Assembly (NCBI RefSeq): GCF_002074055.1
Contig: NZ_CP014619.1
Coordinates: 2,823,002-2,887,001, forward strand
Length of the DNA: 64,000 nucleotides
Source of the DNA: Frondihabitans sp. 762G35
Lineage (GTDB): Bacteria; Actinomycetota; Actinomycetes; Actinomycetales; Microbacteriaceae
Direction of reading: 5' to 3'
The number at the start of each line of letters is the position of its first letter. Position 1 is the first letter of the stretch. Positions 23,336 to 33,090 of this stretch are shown here, one piece after another. A program made the position numbers and the translations under genes. A model generated the notes under the pieces. It was not told where the DNA came from. It searched no databases and saw only the letters and a list, made by a program, of their open reading frames with translations.

Positions 23336-26300
23336 TCAGGCGGCCGCCCTCTCGGCGCGGCGGTCGGCTCGACGCTCCCGCGCCCGCTCCACCAGGTAGT
23401 AGAGGACCGGGAGGACGAGGAGCGTCAGCACCGTGGACGACACCAGGCCGCCGATCACGACGAGGGCCAGCGGCTGCGAGATGAAGCTCCCGTGGCCGGT
23501 CAGGCCGACGGCGAGGGGCGTCAGCGCGAAGATCGTCGCGAGAGCCGTCATCAGGATGGGCCGGAGCCGCCGGGAGGTGCCCTCGATCAGTGCCTCCCGC
23601 ACGCGGAGCCCGCGCCTCCGGTACTGGTTGACCAGGTCGACGAGCACGATCGCGTTGGTCACAACGATGCCGACGAGCATCACGAGGCCGATGATCGAGG
23701 GCACGCCGAGGGGGACGTTCGCGATGAGCTGGAGCGCGATGGCTCCCGTCGCCGCGAACGGGATCGAGAGCAGCAGGAGGAACGGCTGCAGGAGGCTCCG
23801 GAACGTCGCCACCATGACGATGTAGACGATCAGGATGGCGATGACGAGGGCGATGAACAGGTCGGTGAACGCCGTCCCCTGCTGGGCGGTGACACCGCCC
23901 AGGGCCGCACTGGACCCCTTCGGGAGGTCGACCTTCGCGAGCGCGCTCGTGACGGACGCGTTGGCGGCCGAGAGGTTGTCGGAGGCCGGCGTGACGGTGA
24001 TGGTCGCGCTGCGGACGGCGTTGCTGGTCGTGATCGTCGTCGGCCCGTCGGCCTGGGTCACGGTGGCGACCGTCGACAGCGGGACGGAGCCCTGGTTGGT
24101 CGGGATCGAGACGTCCTTCAGGCCGTCGAGGGTCGTCGGAGCCTTCGTCGGCACGGTGTAGATGTTCACGGTCGAGCCGGAGATCTCGAGGGATCCCACC
24201 TGGAACGGCTGGACAGCCTGCGACACGAGACCGCCGACCTGGATCTCGGAGAGGCCGTAGGAGGCCGCCTTCGCGCGGTCGACGCTCACGCTGATGAGCG
24301 GTTGCGCGGCGGAGAGGTTGGTCGTGGCTCCTGCGGTCCCGGAGAGCCCCGTCATGGCCTTGAGCACGCGGTCGGACGCGGTCTGGAGGGTGGCCGCGTC
24401 GTTGGAGGTGACGTTGACCTCGATGTTGCTGCTGCCTCCGAACCCGGAGGAGGCCTCGACGGTGACGTCGCCCGCGTCTCGCAGCGCGTCGAGCTTCGTG
24501 CGGATGGTCTTGGTCAGGGCGTCCTGGTCGGCGTTGCCGTCGGTGGTGATCTGGTAGGTGACGGTGCTGCCGCTCGTCCCGCCGAAGAAGGAGGCCAGCG
24601 AGTTGCCGCTGGACCCGATGGTGAGCTGGACGGTCTTGACGGCCGGGATGCCCTGGAGCGCCTGCTCCACCTTCTTGGCCTGCTCGGACTGCACCGCGAG
24701 GCTCGACGCCGCCGGCAGCACCTGGCTCACCGTCAGCGTGTTCTGCCCGCTGGAGCCGAGGAAGTTCGTCTGCAGGAGCGGAATGGCCGCGGCCGAGCCC
24801 GCCAGGATGAGCAGCGCCGCGACGATGGTGAGGACGGGGTGGCGGAGCGTCGTCATGAGCACGGGCAGGTAGCCGCGGCGGAGGCGGTCCAGCTTCTCGT
24901 GGTGACCGCCGTCGACGTAGGCGACCGCGTGCGTCGGCAGCTCGAGTCCGTCGAGCTCGGCCTGGCTGACCTCCTCCTGCCCGTCGTGCTTGTGCGTCTT
25001 CGGGGGGCGCATGAACCAGTAGCCGAGGACGGGCACGATCGTGAGCGAGACGAACAGCGACGCGAGAAGGGCGATGACGACGGTGAGGGCGAAGGGGCGG
25101 AACAGCTCGCCCGTGACGTCCTGCACGAACGCGAGGGGCAGGAAGACGGCGACCGTGGTGATCGTCGACGCCGTCACGGCCCCGGAGACCTCGCGGACGG
25201 CCGCCGTGATGGCGCGCACGCGATCGGCGCCGGGCAGGAGATGGCGCTTGATGTTCTCCGTGACGACGATGGAGTCGTCGACCACGCGTCCGATAGCGAT
25301 CGTCAGCGCGCCCAGGGTCAGGATGTTCAGCGTGTAGTTGCTCGCCAGCAGACCGATGAAGGTGATCAGGACGCTGGTGGGGATGCTGATCGCGGTGACG
25401 AGGGTCGACCGGATCGACAGCAGGAAGATCAGGATCACGATCACCGCGAACACGAGGCCGAGGAGGCCCTCGGTCGACAGGCTCTCGATGGACTGCTGGA
25501 TGAAGGGGGCCTGGTCGAACACGACCGTCATGGAGACGCCGTCGCCGAGGTTCGCGACGAGCGACGGGATCTGGTCGCGCACGCTGGTGGAGACGTCGAC
25601 CGTGTTGGAGTCGAGCGTCTTCGTGATCGCGATCGTCAGGGCGTCCTTACCGTCGACGCGCGAGATGGAGGTGATCGGGGCGCTCGTCAGCGTCACCGTG
25701 GCGACGTCGGCGATCCTGGTGGCCTGCGGCTGACCGGTCAGGGCGTTCTTCGCGCCGACGAGCGGGAGGTTCTGGATCTGGGCGACGCTCGTGAGCCGCT
25801 GCCCGGACTGGATCGAGAGCGTCTTGCCGTTCTGGGTGATCTGGCCGCCCGGCACGAGGGTGCCGTTGTCGTCGAGGGCCGTCTTGATCGCCGACGACGA
25901 CAGGCCGACCTGAGCGAGTTTCGTCTGATCGGGCTCGATGGTGACGCGCTGACCGGCGTCGCCGTAGACCGACGCCTGGCGGACCCCGCTGATCTTCTGG
26001 AGCGCAGGGACGGTGATGTTGGTGAGGTCGTCGACGAGCTTCTGCTTGTTGGCCGTGCCGCCCGTGACCGCGAGCTGGATGACGGGCAGGTCGTTCAGGC
26101 TCCCGCTGATGACCTGGGTGTTGACCCCGTCGGGCAGGGAGACGGTGTTGATGGCCTGCTGGATCTTGTTCTCGGTCGAGGCCAGGTCGGTGCCGTAGTC
26201 GAACTCGGCGGCGATGTTGCTGGTGGAGGTCTGCGACGTCGCCGTCGTCGACTTCAGGCCCGGGATCACCTGGATCGCCTTCTCGATCGGTCCGGAGACG

Positions 26301-26488
26301 GAGTCGTTGACCACCTGCGGCGAGGCGCCCGGGTAGGTGCTGACGACGGCGATCTGCGGGAACGTGATGTCGGGGATCAGCTCCTGCTTGAGTGCCGTCA
26401 GCGCGTAGCCGCCGAAGATCGCCACGACGATGGTGACGAGGGCGATGAGAGCCCGGTTGCGAAGGCTGAAGACCGAGAGGAGGTGCAC
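23336..26488 (-). CDS. RND family efflux transporter permease
   Basis: A 1050-residue transporter of the AcrB/HAE1-like RND superfamily. The N-terminal helix is followed by the periplasmic-type domain (PDITFPQIAVVSTYPGASPQVV), a repeat of the same two-part architecture in the second half, and helices 4-6 and 10-12 that include GRVVDDSIVVTENIKRHL (motif A) and FLPLAFVQDVTGELFRPFA. It is closest in style to SwrC/YerP proteins of Gram-positive bacteria. No adaptor or channel gene lies nearby, as expected without an outer membrane. Cargo unknown; lipids or surfactants are plausible (inference). GTG start at 26488 follows CGGAGC. It begins 46 bp after the glycosyltransferase gene on the same strand. 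Confidence 0.93.
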   Translation of the reverse strand: MHLLSVFSLRNRALIALVTIVVAIFGGYALTALKQELIPDITFPQIAVVSTYPGASPQVVNDSVSGPIEKAIQVIPGLKSTTATSQTSTSNIAAEFDYGTDLASTENKIQQAINTVSLPDGVNTQVISGSLNDLPVIQLAVTGGTANKQKLVDDLTNITVPALQKISGVRQASVYGDAGQRVTIEPDQTKLAQVGLSSSAIKTALDDNGTLVPGGQITQNGKTLSIQSGQRLTSVAQIQNLPLVGAKNALTGQPQATRIADVATVTLTSAPITSISRVDGKDALTIAITKTLDSNTVDVSTSVRDQIPSLVANLGDGVSMTVVFDQAPFIQQSIESLSTEGLLGLVFAVIVILIFLLSIRSTLVTAISIPTSVLITFIGLLASNYTLNILTLGALTIAIGRVVDDSIVVTENIKRHLLPGADRVRAITAAVREVSGAVTASTITTVAVFLPLAFVQDVTGELFRPFALTVVIALLASLFVSLTIVPVLGYWFMRPPKTHKHDGQEEVSQAELDGLELPTHAVAYVDGGHHEKLDRLRRGYLPVLMTTLRHPVLTIVAALLILAGSAAAIPLLQTNFLGSSGQNTLTVSQVLPAASSLAVQSEQAKKVEQALQGIPAVKTVQLTIGSSGNSLASFFGGTSGSTVTYQITTDGNADQDALTKTIRTKLDALRDAGDVTVEASSGFGGSSNIEVNVTSNDAATLQTASDRVLKAMTGLSGTAGATTNLSAAQPLISVSVDRAKAASYGLSEIQVGGLVSQAVQPFQVGSLEISGSTVNIYTVPTKAPTTLDGLKDVSIPTNQGSVPLSTVATVTQADGPTTITTSNAVRSATITVTPASDNLSAANASVTSALAKVDLPKGSSAALGGVTAQQGTAFTDLFIALVIAILIVYIVMVATFRSLLQPFLLLLSIPFAATGAIALQLIANVPLGVPSIIGLVMLVGIVVTNAIVLVDLVNQYRRRGLRVREALIEGTSRRLRPILMTALATIFALTPLAVGLTGHGSFISQPLALVVIGGLVSSTVLTLLVLPVLYYLVERARERRADRRAERAAA

Positions 26489-26534
26489 GGATGCTCCGAG
26501 ACGACGAGGGAGGGACAGGTTTTCTCATGGAACC

Positions 26535-28073
26535 CTAAGCCGGCTGACAACAGGCTGAAGCGGTGTGGAGGCGAGGCCCCTTCCTGTCGATGTGAAGCGT
26601 TCCGCCCGCTGCGCTGAGCGTCCGTCCGCCCCGGAGGATATAGAGCTCGACGCCGTCGACGTCGACGTGGACGAGCCGGGCGGCATCTGCCCTGACGAAT
26701 CGCGCGACGTCGTCTCGCTCCATCGGGAGCACCGCGATGGCGCCGAAGACGCCGCCGGCCGCCGCGTAGGAGAGATACAGCGGCGTGTGCCGGGTGATGA
26801 CCCGACCGCCGAGGTAGGGCAGGAACTGCCAGCCCGGATAGCCGTCGTTCAGCACGCGCCGGGCCCCCTCGCCGTGCTGGCGGAGCACGCTCGCCACCAG
26901 CGCGAATCCGGTGGGCCGCTCGTCGCGGATGGCGCGCGTCGTCTGGAGACCCGAGACCGCGAGCGCCACCAGGGCGACGAGGACGAGACCGCGCGCGAGG
27001 ACGCCCCTCCCCCTCCTGTCGCCCGGCCGGGAGCGCGTGCGAGCTCGCGACGCGAGTCGCCAGAGCGAGCTGAGGCCGATCGCGGCGAGGACGTAGACGG
27101 CCCAGGTCCAGGCGTAGTAGTAGTGCGGCAGGGCGTTTCCCGCGACGAGGCAGTAGAAGACGAGCAGGAGGGCGGTGCAGACCGCGACGTAGGCGGCGAG
27201 CGCCGTCGTGCGCGGGACGAACGCGAAGACGGCGGCGGCCAGCAGGAGCACCAGCAGCCACGGCCCGAATCCCTCCAGCGTGAAGTAGAGGTTGGCCCAC
27301 CACGGCGGATGGGCCACCCGCGCCCCGAGGATCGTGACCGGATGGCCCTGGGCCCGCTGCGCGGCCTGGAACGCGACCATGTACCGGATGCCCGAGACCA
27401 TGCCCGCGGGCAGGTAGACGGCGACGAACACCAGGGCGAAGGCGGCGACGTACGCGGCGGCCGCCACGAGACCCCGGGCGACCTCCCGTCGCAGGACGAT
27501 CAGGAAGACGAACGAGAACGCGAGGAACGCGATCGACACCTTCGACGTGACCGACAGCGCCATGAAGGCGCCGGCGAGGGCCGCGAGCCACCAGTGCCCG
27601 CGCCGATACCACCACCAGCCGAGCGCGACGGCGGCCACCCCGAAGGTGACCATGCCGGGCTCGAGGTACACGAAGCGGTCGACCCGGATGCCCGCTCCTT
27701 CGACCGCGCGCGGCAGGACCCACCACATGCCGGCCGCGACGACCGCCCAGATCAGGCCGATCTCCCGGCGCAGCCAGAAGAAGAGGATCCAGCCCGTGGC
27801 GAAGACGAGCGGGGCGTTCGCCAGCCGCCCCGACAGCTTGCCGGGCCCGAGGACCGTCTCGCCCAGGCCCACGAGGAGCTTCACGAGCGGAGGGTGCTCG
27901 CGGTTGGACGTGAAGTCGCCGTGCGCGTAGGCCAGGCCCGCCCGGAGATACAGCGGCTCGTCGGCCGAGTAGTTGGCGCCGCCGAGGTTCGCGAACGCCT
28001 GGTAGGCGCCCCAGGCGGCCAGGATGGCGAGGAGCGCGTAGGCGCCGACCCGGAGCAGCTTCTGGGCTCGGAT
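26535..28073 (-). CDS. GT39/PMT-like membrane glycosyltransferase; start codon not canonical
   Basis: A polytopic membrane protein with about ten hydrophobic segments. The family motifs at the front are ADEPLYLRAG (acidic pair) and REHPPL, followed by LSGRLANAPLVF; these are typical of GT39-type enzymes that use lipid-linked sugars. The first ATG/GTG/TTG in frame is the GTG at 27884, which would remove the first helix, the Asp-Glu pair and EHPPL. The frame stays open to 28181 with no usual start codon; ATC at 28073 has AGAGGA seven bases upstream and is my best guess. Alternatives are a sequence error or rare initiation. Sugar and acceptor are unknown. It lies in a row with an SGNH hydrolase gene upstream and the RND gene downstream. 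Confidence 0.7.
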   Translation of the reverse strand: MRAQKLLRVGAYALLAILAAWGAYQAFANLGGANYSADEPLYLRAGLAYAHGDFTSNREHPPLVKLLVGLGETVLGPGKLSGRLANAPLVFATGWILFFWLRREIGLIWAVVAAGMWWVLPRAVEGAGIRVDRFVYLEPGMVTFGVAAVALGWWWYRRGHWWLAALAGAFMALSVTSKVSIAFLAFSFVFLIVLRREVARGLVAAAAYVAAFALVFVAVYLPAGMVSGIRYMVAFQAAQRAQGHPVTILGARVAHPPWWANLYFTLEGFGPWLLVLLLAAAVFAFVPRTTALAAYVAVCTALLLVFYCLVAGNALPHYYYAWTWAVYVLAAIGLSSLWRLASRARTRSRPGDRRGRGVLARGLVLVALVALAVSGLQTTRAIRDERPTGFALVASVLRQHGEGARRVLNDGYPGWQFLPYLGGRVITRHTPLYLSYAAAGGVFGAIAVLPMERDDVARFVRADAARLVHVDVDGVELYILRGGRTLSAAGGTLHIDRKGPRLHTASACCQPA

Positions 28074-28150
28074 GAGCGGGTCCTCTGATCGATGCGGACG
28101 TGCGGTGGAGGCGAGGGGCAGACGAGATCGAGGACGAGGTCCCTCGGCGG

Positions 28151-28879
28151 TCAGTCGGCTCGCGGGGCGGCCTTGAGGTCGTCAGGCAGGCGATCGCCGA
28201 TCGACGCCGCCAGGAGTCGCTGGCCCTCGGCGGTCGGATGGACGTCGTCGCTCTGCATGAGGTCCGGCCGCCCCGCCAGGGGCTGCCCGACGTCGAGGTA
28301 GGTGCCGGAGGAGCCGGAGACGGCCTGCTCGACGACCGCGTCGAAGTCGGCGAGCTGTGCGGGTGGGGCCGTGTCGCCCCAGAACGTGTTCACGGCGACG
28401 ATGCGCGCGTTCGGCAGCTTCGTCGAGATCGTCCGGACGAGCGTCGACTCGGCCTTCTGCACGGCGGCGGTGTCCTCGCCGAGGTCGTTGCTGCTCCCGG
28501 CCACGATGACGATGTCGGGGTCGAGGGAGACCGCTTTCTCGGCCTGCGCCTGGAAGGTGTCGTCCTCGGCCCCGACCTGGACGTATCCCGTCCCGTCGCT
28601 CGCGAGGTCGGTGAGGTCCCAGCCCTGCTCGTCGGCGAGGACGCTCGGCCAGCTCTGGGCCTCGGTGAGACCGTGGCCGTCCATGATCGAGTCGCCGATC
28701 GCGACCGCGGTGAGCGGAGCCATGCGGGCGGTGGGCGCGGCGGGCGCCGTGGGGACGGTCGCTCGGGGGGAGGCGGCCGTCCGCGACGACGCCGCGTGAG
28801 CCACGGCTCCTGCCATCGCCGACGCGACGAGGAACGCGCCGACGACCCCGAGGATCCGGAGTGTTCGAGAAAAGGACAT
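28151..28879 (-). CDS. Exported SGNH/GDSL-family hydrolase
   Basis: A 242-residue protein with a signal peptide or membrane anchor (residues 5-30, LGVVGAFLVASAMAGAVAHAA). The SGNH blocks are GDSIMDG (catalytic Ser, block I), GSSND (block III) and DDVHPT (catalytic Asp and His, block V). Such enzymes hydrolyse acyl or acetyl esters outside the cell, often on polysaccharides or lipids. The ATG at 28879 has GGAG upstream and is preferred to the GTG at 28897. It is first in a probable minus-strand run with the GT39-like gene. Confidence 0.85.
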   Translation of the reverse strand: MSFSRTLRILGVVGAFLVASAMAGAVAHAASSRTAASPRATVPTAPAAPTARMAPLTAVAIGDSIMDGHGLTEAQSWPSVLADEQGWDLTDLASDGTGYVQVGAEDDTFQAQAEKAVSLDPDIVIVAGSSNDLGEDTAAVQKAESTLVRTISTKLPNARIVAVNTFWGDTAPPAQLADFDAVVEQAVSGSSGTYLDVGQPLAGRPDLMQSDDVHPTAEGQRLLAASIGDRLPDDLKAAPRAD

Positions 28880-29088
28880 GCTCTCCAGGGTAGGCACGGA
28901 CCTATGGACGGGCCGAGAGCCGGCGGGCCGGAGTCGTCCTCGAGGACCTCCCGAAGATCAACCCTTCGGCTGATCTTCTCGGCACCGTTCCTGCCGTACC
29001 GTGGTGGTGCACGGGGGATGCTCCTATCGGGGGGCCTTGTCGAGTTCGATTTCTTGAATCCTCCACGATCGACAGGAAGCAGCACGAC

Positions 29089-30459
29089 ATGGTCACGGCG
29101 GGCTCCGGTCTCCCCTCGGCCTTCGAGCACCTCCCCCTCATGGCGCTCCACGTCGTGGCACCGGTCTACGTCCTGGCGAGCGTGCTCGCCCTCGCCCTCC
29201 TCCTCCGGCCCCGTCGCGTCGTCCCCAGCCGGTGGTGGCCGCTCGTCGCCGTCGTCGCCTCGATCGGAGCCGCCATCGGAGGCCTCGCCGCCTGGTACGT
29301 CGGCGACGTCCAGAACGCCTTCGGTGTCTCCCCGACCTGGGTCGATCGCCTCTGGGCGGGCGGCGTGGTGGCCGGGCTCGGCGTGGTGGTGCTCAACCTC
29401 GTCCTGGGGCGAGCCGGCCGACGCGTCGTCGCCGGGGTCGCCGTCGTCGGCTTCGTCCTCGCCGGGGCGCTGGCGATCAACCAGGACGCCGGGGAGTTCG
29501 TGACCCCGGGGCAGCTCCTCGGCACCGACACCATCCCCCGCCTCGTGATCCCGGCCGCGTCGCCCTCCGCGGCCTCGCCGGGGTCCGCCCCCGCCGGAAC
29601 CGTCGGCGGTCTCGCCTCGGCGTGGCGCACACCGCCCGGCCTCCCCGGCGCCGGTCGCCTCGGCACGGTCCACATCCCCGGGCTGGCCTCCCACTTCGCC
29701 GCGCGGGACGCCATCGTCTACCTGCCTCCGGCCGCCCTCGTGCCGAACGCGCCCGCCCTGCCGGTGGTCATCCTGCTCTCGGGCCAGCCGGCGTCGCCGA
29801 CGACGGTCGTGACCTCGGGCCACCTGCCGGAGACCCTGGACGCCCTGGCGGCGAAGCACGGCGGTCTCGCGCCGATCGTCGTCGTCCCCGACCAGCTCGG
29901 CCCGCACTCGGCCAACCCGATGTGCGTCGACGGGCCGCTCGGGAACAGCGCGACCTACATCCTCGGCGACGTGACCACGTGGATCGGCACGCACCTCCAC
30001 GTCGAGCGCGACCGCCGCGACTGGGCGATCGGGGGCTTCTCGCAGGGCGGCACCTGCGCCCTCCAGTTCGCGACGGCGCACCCGGAGACGTTCGGCTCGT
30101 TCATCGACGTCTCCGGCGAGCGCTACCCCACTCTCGCCAACGACCGGCTCGCCATCGAGAAGGGCTTCGGCGGGAGCACGGCCGCCTTCGACCGCGCCAA
30201 GCCCGCGGCGATCATGGCGGCGCACGGCCCCTACGACGACCTCTTCGGCTTCTTCGCGGTGGGAGCCGACGACGCGAAGTACACGCGCAACACCGAGATC
30301 ATGACGAGGCTGTCCGTCGACGCCGGCATCACGGTGGAGCGATTCGCCGTCCCGCACGCCGGGCACGACTGGACCACCGCTACCCAGGGGTTCGCCCACG
30401 GGCTCGCGGCGATCTACCCGAGGCTCGGGCTGGGCGGAAAGGCGGCGACCGGTGAGTGA
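29089..30459 (+). CDS. Membrane-anchored alpha/beta-hydrolase (esterase, possible aminoacyl-lipid hydrolase)
   Basis: A 456-residue protein. Four hydrophobic helices occupy about residues 15-130; an alpha/beta-hydrolase domain follows from about residue 190 (FrmB/antigen-85-like esterase fold) with the nucleophile elbow GGFSQGG near residue 317 and a catalytic His in HAGHDW near 425. The active site would lie outside the cell. Its stop overlaps the start of the MprF-like gene, so both are one operon. In Enterococcus and Corynebacterium, esterases beside aminoacyl-lipid synthases remove the amino acid again; that role here is inference. Start ATG follows AGGAAG. Confidence 0.8.
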   Translation: MVTAGSGLPSAFEHLPLMALHVVAPVYVLASVLALALLLRPRRVVPSRWWPLVAVVASIGAAIGGLAAWYVGDVQNAFGVSPTWVDRLWAGGVVAGLGVVVLNLVLGRAGRRVVAGVAVVGFVLAGALAINQDAGEFVTPGQLLGTDTIPRLVIPAASPSAASPGSAPAGTVGGLASAWRTPPGLPGAGRLGTVHIPGLASHFAARDAIVYLPPAALVPNAPALPVVILLSGQPASPTTVVTSGHLPETLDALAAKHGGLAPIVVVPDQLGPHSANPMCVDGPLGNSATYILGDVTTWIGTHLHVERDRRDWAIGGFSQGGTCALQFATAHPETFGSFIDVSGERYPTLANDRLAIEKGFGGSTAAFDRAKPAAIMAAHGPYDDLFGFFAVGADDAKYTRNTEIMTRLSVDAGITVERFAVPHAGHDWTTATQGFAHGLAAIYPRLGLGGKAATGE

Positions 30460-32986
30460 CGCCGCCGCGGGCATCCTGCGGGCCGAGACCCGGCTCGCGC
30501 GAACCGCCGAGTGGGCGCGGGGCGTCGTCGCCCGGCAGCCCGCGAGCGTCGGGATCGCCGCCGTCCTCGTCGCGACGACGGTGATCATCGACCTCGCCGT
30601 GCCCGCGGGCTCTCCCCTGAGGCACGGGCACGGGAGGGCCGGCGCTCGAGCGACCCCGTCGCTCCTGCTCGCCCACCAGCCGATCGAGCTCCTTCTCGGC
30701 ATCGTGGCGACCCTCCTCCTCCTGGGCTTCGCGGAGCGCAGGATCGGGACCCGCCGCGCCCTCGTCGCCTACGTCGCCACGGCCGCGGTCTCGTTCGGCG
30801 CCGCCGCCCTGATCCGCTTCGCCGTCATGGACGTCTTCGGCTCGGGGGCTCCCGCGGGCTACCGTGCGGCCACGATCCCCCTCTACGCGCCGGCCGTCGG
30901 CGCCCTGATGGCCGCGAGCGCTTTCACGGGACCGCTCTGGCGGCGCAGGATCCGGGTGCTCGGCTTCGCGGCGGCCGCCACCTTCGTCCTCTTCGAGGGC
31001 AGCTTCTCCGGCGTCGTGACCCTCGTCGCCGCTCTCGCCGGCTTCGCCGTCGGCATCGCCCTCCGCTCGGGCTCGGGCCGGCGGCAGACACGCCTCACCT
31101 GGGCCAGGAGCTCGCATCACGAGGCGCGCGTCCTCCTGTCGTCGCTCGTCACGATCTCCGCGGTCGGGCCCCTCCTCGCCGCGCTCAGCCCGACCCCGGT
31201 CGGGCCGCTCGCCCCGCTCGGCGCCCTCTTCCGCGACACGCTGCCGACGACCTCGCTGTCGATGGCCTGCCGCGTGACGAGCCAGGCGGTGGGCACCGAC
31301 TTCGTCCTCAACCCCTACGGCGAGTGCACGCGCGCACTCGCCCTCGACGGTCTCCACACGCCGGGCACCGTGGCGCTCGGATTCCTGCCGCTCGTCGTCC
31401 TGTTCGTCACGGCCTTCTTCATCCGGCGCGGTCGCCGCCTCGCGGTCGTGGTGGCGATCGCCGTCAACACCCTGCTCGGGGCCGTGTCGGCCTCGACGTT
31501 TCTCGCGACGCCGGTGCCGGCGGGCGGTCCGGGAGCGCGCTTCGGCGCCCTTCACGCCCTCCTCTCCGGCATCTCGGCGCTCGTGCCCTGGGCGATCGCG
31601 GTCGTGCTCGTGCTGCTCCTGCCGCACTTCACCGTCCGCGCCGAGGCCCGCACGGTCCGCCGCCTCCTCGTCGCCGTCGCGGCGACCGCGGTCGGCCTCG
31701 GGGCCGCGTACGTCCTCGCGGGGTCCCTCGAGTCCGACGTGTTCGTCCCCTCGGTCTCCGGCGCCGGCCTCGTCGTCTCCGCCGTCGAGCGACTCGTGCC
31801 CGTCGGCTTCATCGGTCTCGACCGGCTCGGCCCGGTGCCGACGGGCGGCGTCTCCCGGGTGCTCTTCGAGAACATCGGCTGGCTCTTCTGGGCCGTCGTC
31901 GTGGTGGCGACGGGTCTCGCCTGCACCCACCGGGGCACCGCACCGGGGAGCCGTCAGCGGAGGGCGGCACTCGACCGGATCCTGCGGCGCGGCGTCGCGG
32001 GCAATCTCGCCTTCATGTCGACGTGGGAGGGCATGTCGCTCTGGTTCACCGCCGACGAGCGTGCCGCCGTCGCCTACCGCCAGGTCGGCACGATCGTCCT
32101 GACGACGGGCGATCCGCTCTGCTCCGACGAGGACGCCCCCGAGGTCGTCGCGGGATTCGCCCGCTGGTGCGACGACCAGGGGCTCGTCCCCGTCTTCTAC
32201 AGCGTCCGGAGCGCACTCCGACCTCTCTTCCGGTCCCTGTCGTGGTACGACCTGCCCGTCGGCGAGGAGACGGTGCTCCGACCCCGCACGTTCTCCCTCC
32301 AGGGCAAGAAGTGGCAGGACGTCCGCTCGAGCATGAACCGCGCCGCCAAGGAGGGCGTCCGCGCCTAGTGGACCACCCACGCGTCGCTCACGCCGCACCT
32401 CGCCCGCCAGATCCAGGACATCTCCGAGCAGTGGGTCGCCGACAAGGGCCTGCCCGAGATGGGCTTCACCCTCGGCGGCCTCGAGGAGCTGACGGATCGC
32501 GAGGTCGCGCTCATGCTCGCGCTCGACGAGCAGGATCGGGTGCTCGCCGTCACGAGCTGGCTCCCGTCCTACCGCGACGGCGCCGTCGTCGGATGGACAC
32601 TCGACTTCATGCGACGCCGCCCCGACTCCATGAACGGCGTCATGGAGTTCGTCATCGCGTCGACGGCGCTCCGCGCCCAGGAGGACGACCTGGAGTTCCT
32701 CAGCCTGTCGGCCGCGCCGCTCGCCTCCTCCGGGGCTCCCGACCCGGAGAGCAGGGCGGCTGCGACCGACCGCGTGCTCGGCTTCCTCGGCCGGACCCTC
32801 GAGCCGGCCTACGGCTTCCGCTCGCTCCTGGCCTTCAAGAAGAAGTTCCAGCCCGAATACGAGCAGCTGATCATGGCCTACGCCGACCCCCTCGACCTGC
32901 CCCGGATCGGGGCCGCGCTCGGGCGGGCGTACCTGCCGGACGTCCGGGCCGGTCAGATCCCGCGGCTCCTGCGGACCATGCGGTGA
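30452..32986 (+). pseudogene. MprF-like aminoacyl-phosphatidylglycerol synthase/flippase, split by in-frame TAG
   Basis: The frame runs from GTG 30452 to TGA 32986 (845 codons) with one interruption, TAG at 32366-32368. Upstream, 638 codons code for about a dozen membrane helices and the first half of the DUF2156 aminoacyltransferase domain (STWEGMSLWF, GDPLCSDEDA, FSLQGKKWQDVR). Downstream, the same frame continues the domain: SEQWVADKGLPEMGFTLGG, MRRRPDSMNGVMEF, FKKKFQPEYEQL. TAG falls where relatives have a Glu or Gln before Trp-Thr, so a single base change explains it. Intact proteins transfer lysine or alanine from tRNA to phosphatidylglycerol and flip the lipid. Either the synthase is dead, or the stop is read through, or the base is a sequence error. 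Confidence 0.85.
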
Positions 32987-33054
32987 CCACGGCATCGTGA
33001 CGACGCCCGACACGCCCGGGTCACGGGCAGGGAATACACCGCCGACGTCCAGTG

Positions 33055-33082
33055 TTGACAGGCACTCCCCACGGAGTAGGCT
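33055..33082 (+). promoter_or_regulatory. Consensus promoter of the potassium importer gene
   Basis: TTGACA (33055-33060), 16 bp, TAGGCT (33077-33082), then eight bases to GTG 33091. Transcription should start at or next to the GTG: a leaderless message, leaving no room for a riboswitch. Confidence 0.65.
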
Positions 33083-33090
33083 CGCCGCTC

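Noticed and set aside
30511-33000. A continuous frame spanning the MprF-like gene without stop
   Set aside because: It is a shadow in another frame without domain content; it does not rescue the interrupted gene.
32987-33090. Cyclic-di-AMP (ydaO) riboswitch in front of the KimA-like gene
   Set aside because: The promoter places the start of transcription at the start codon, so there is no leader to hold it.
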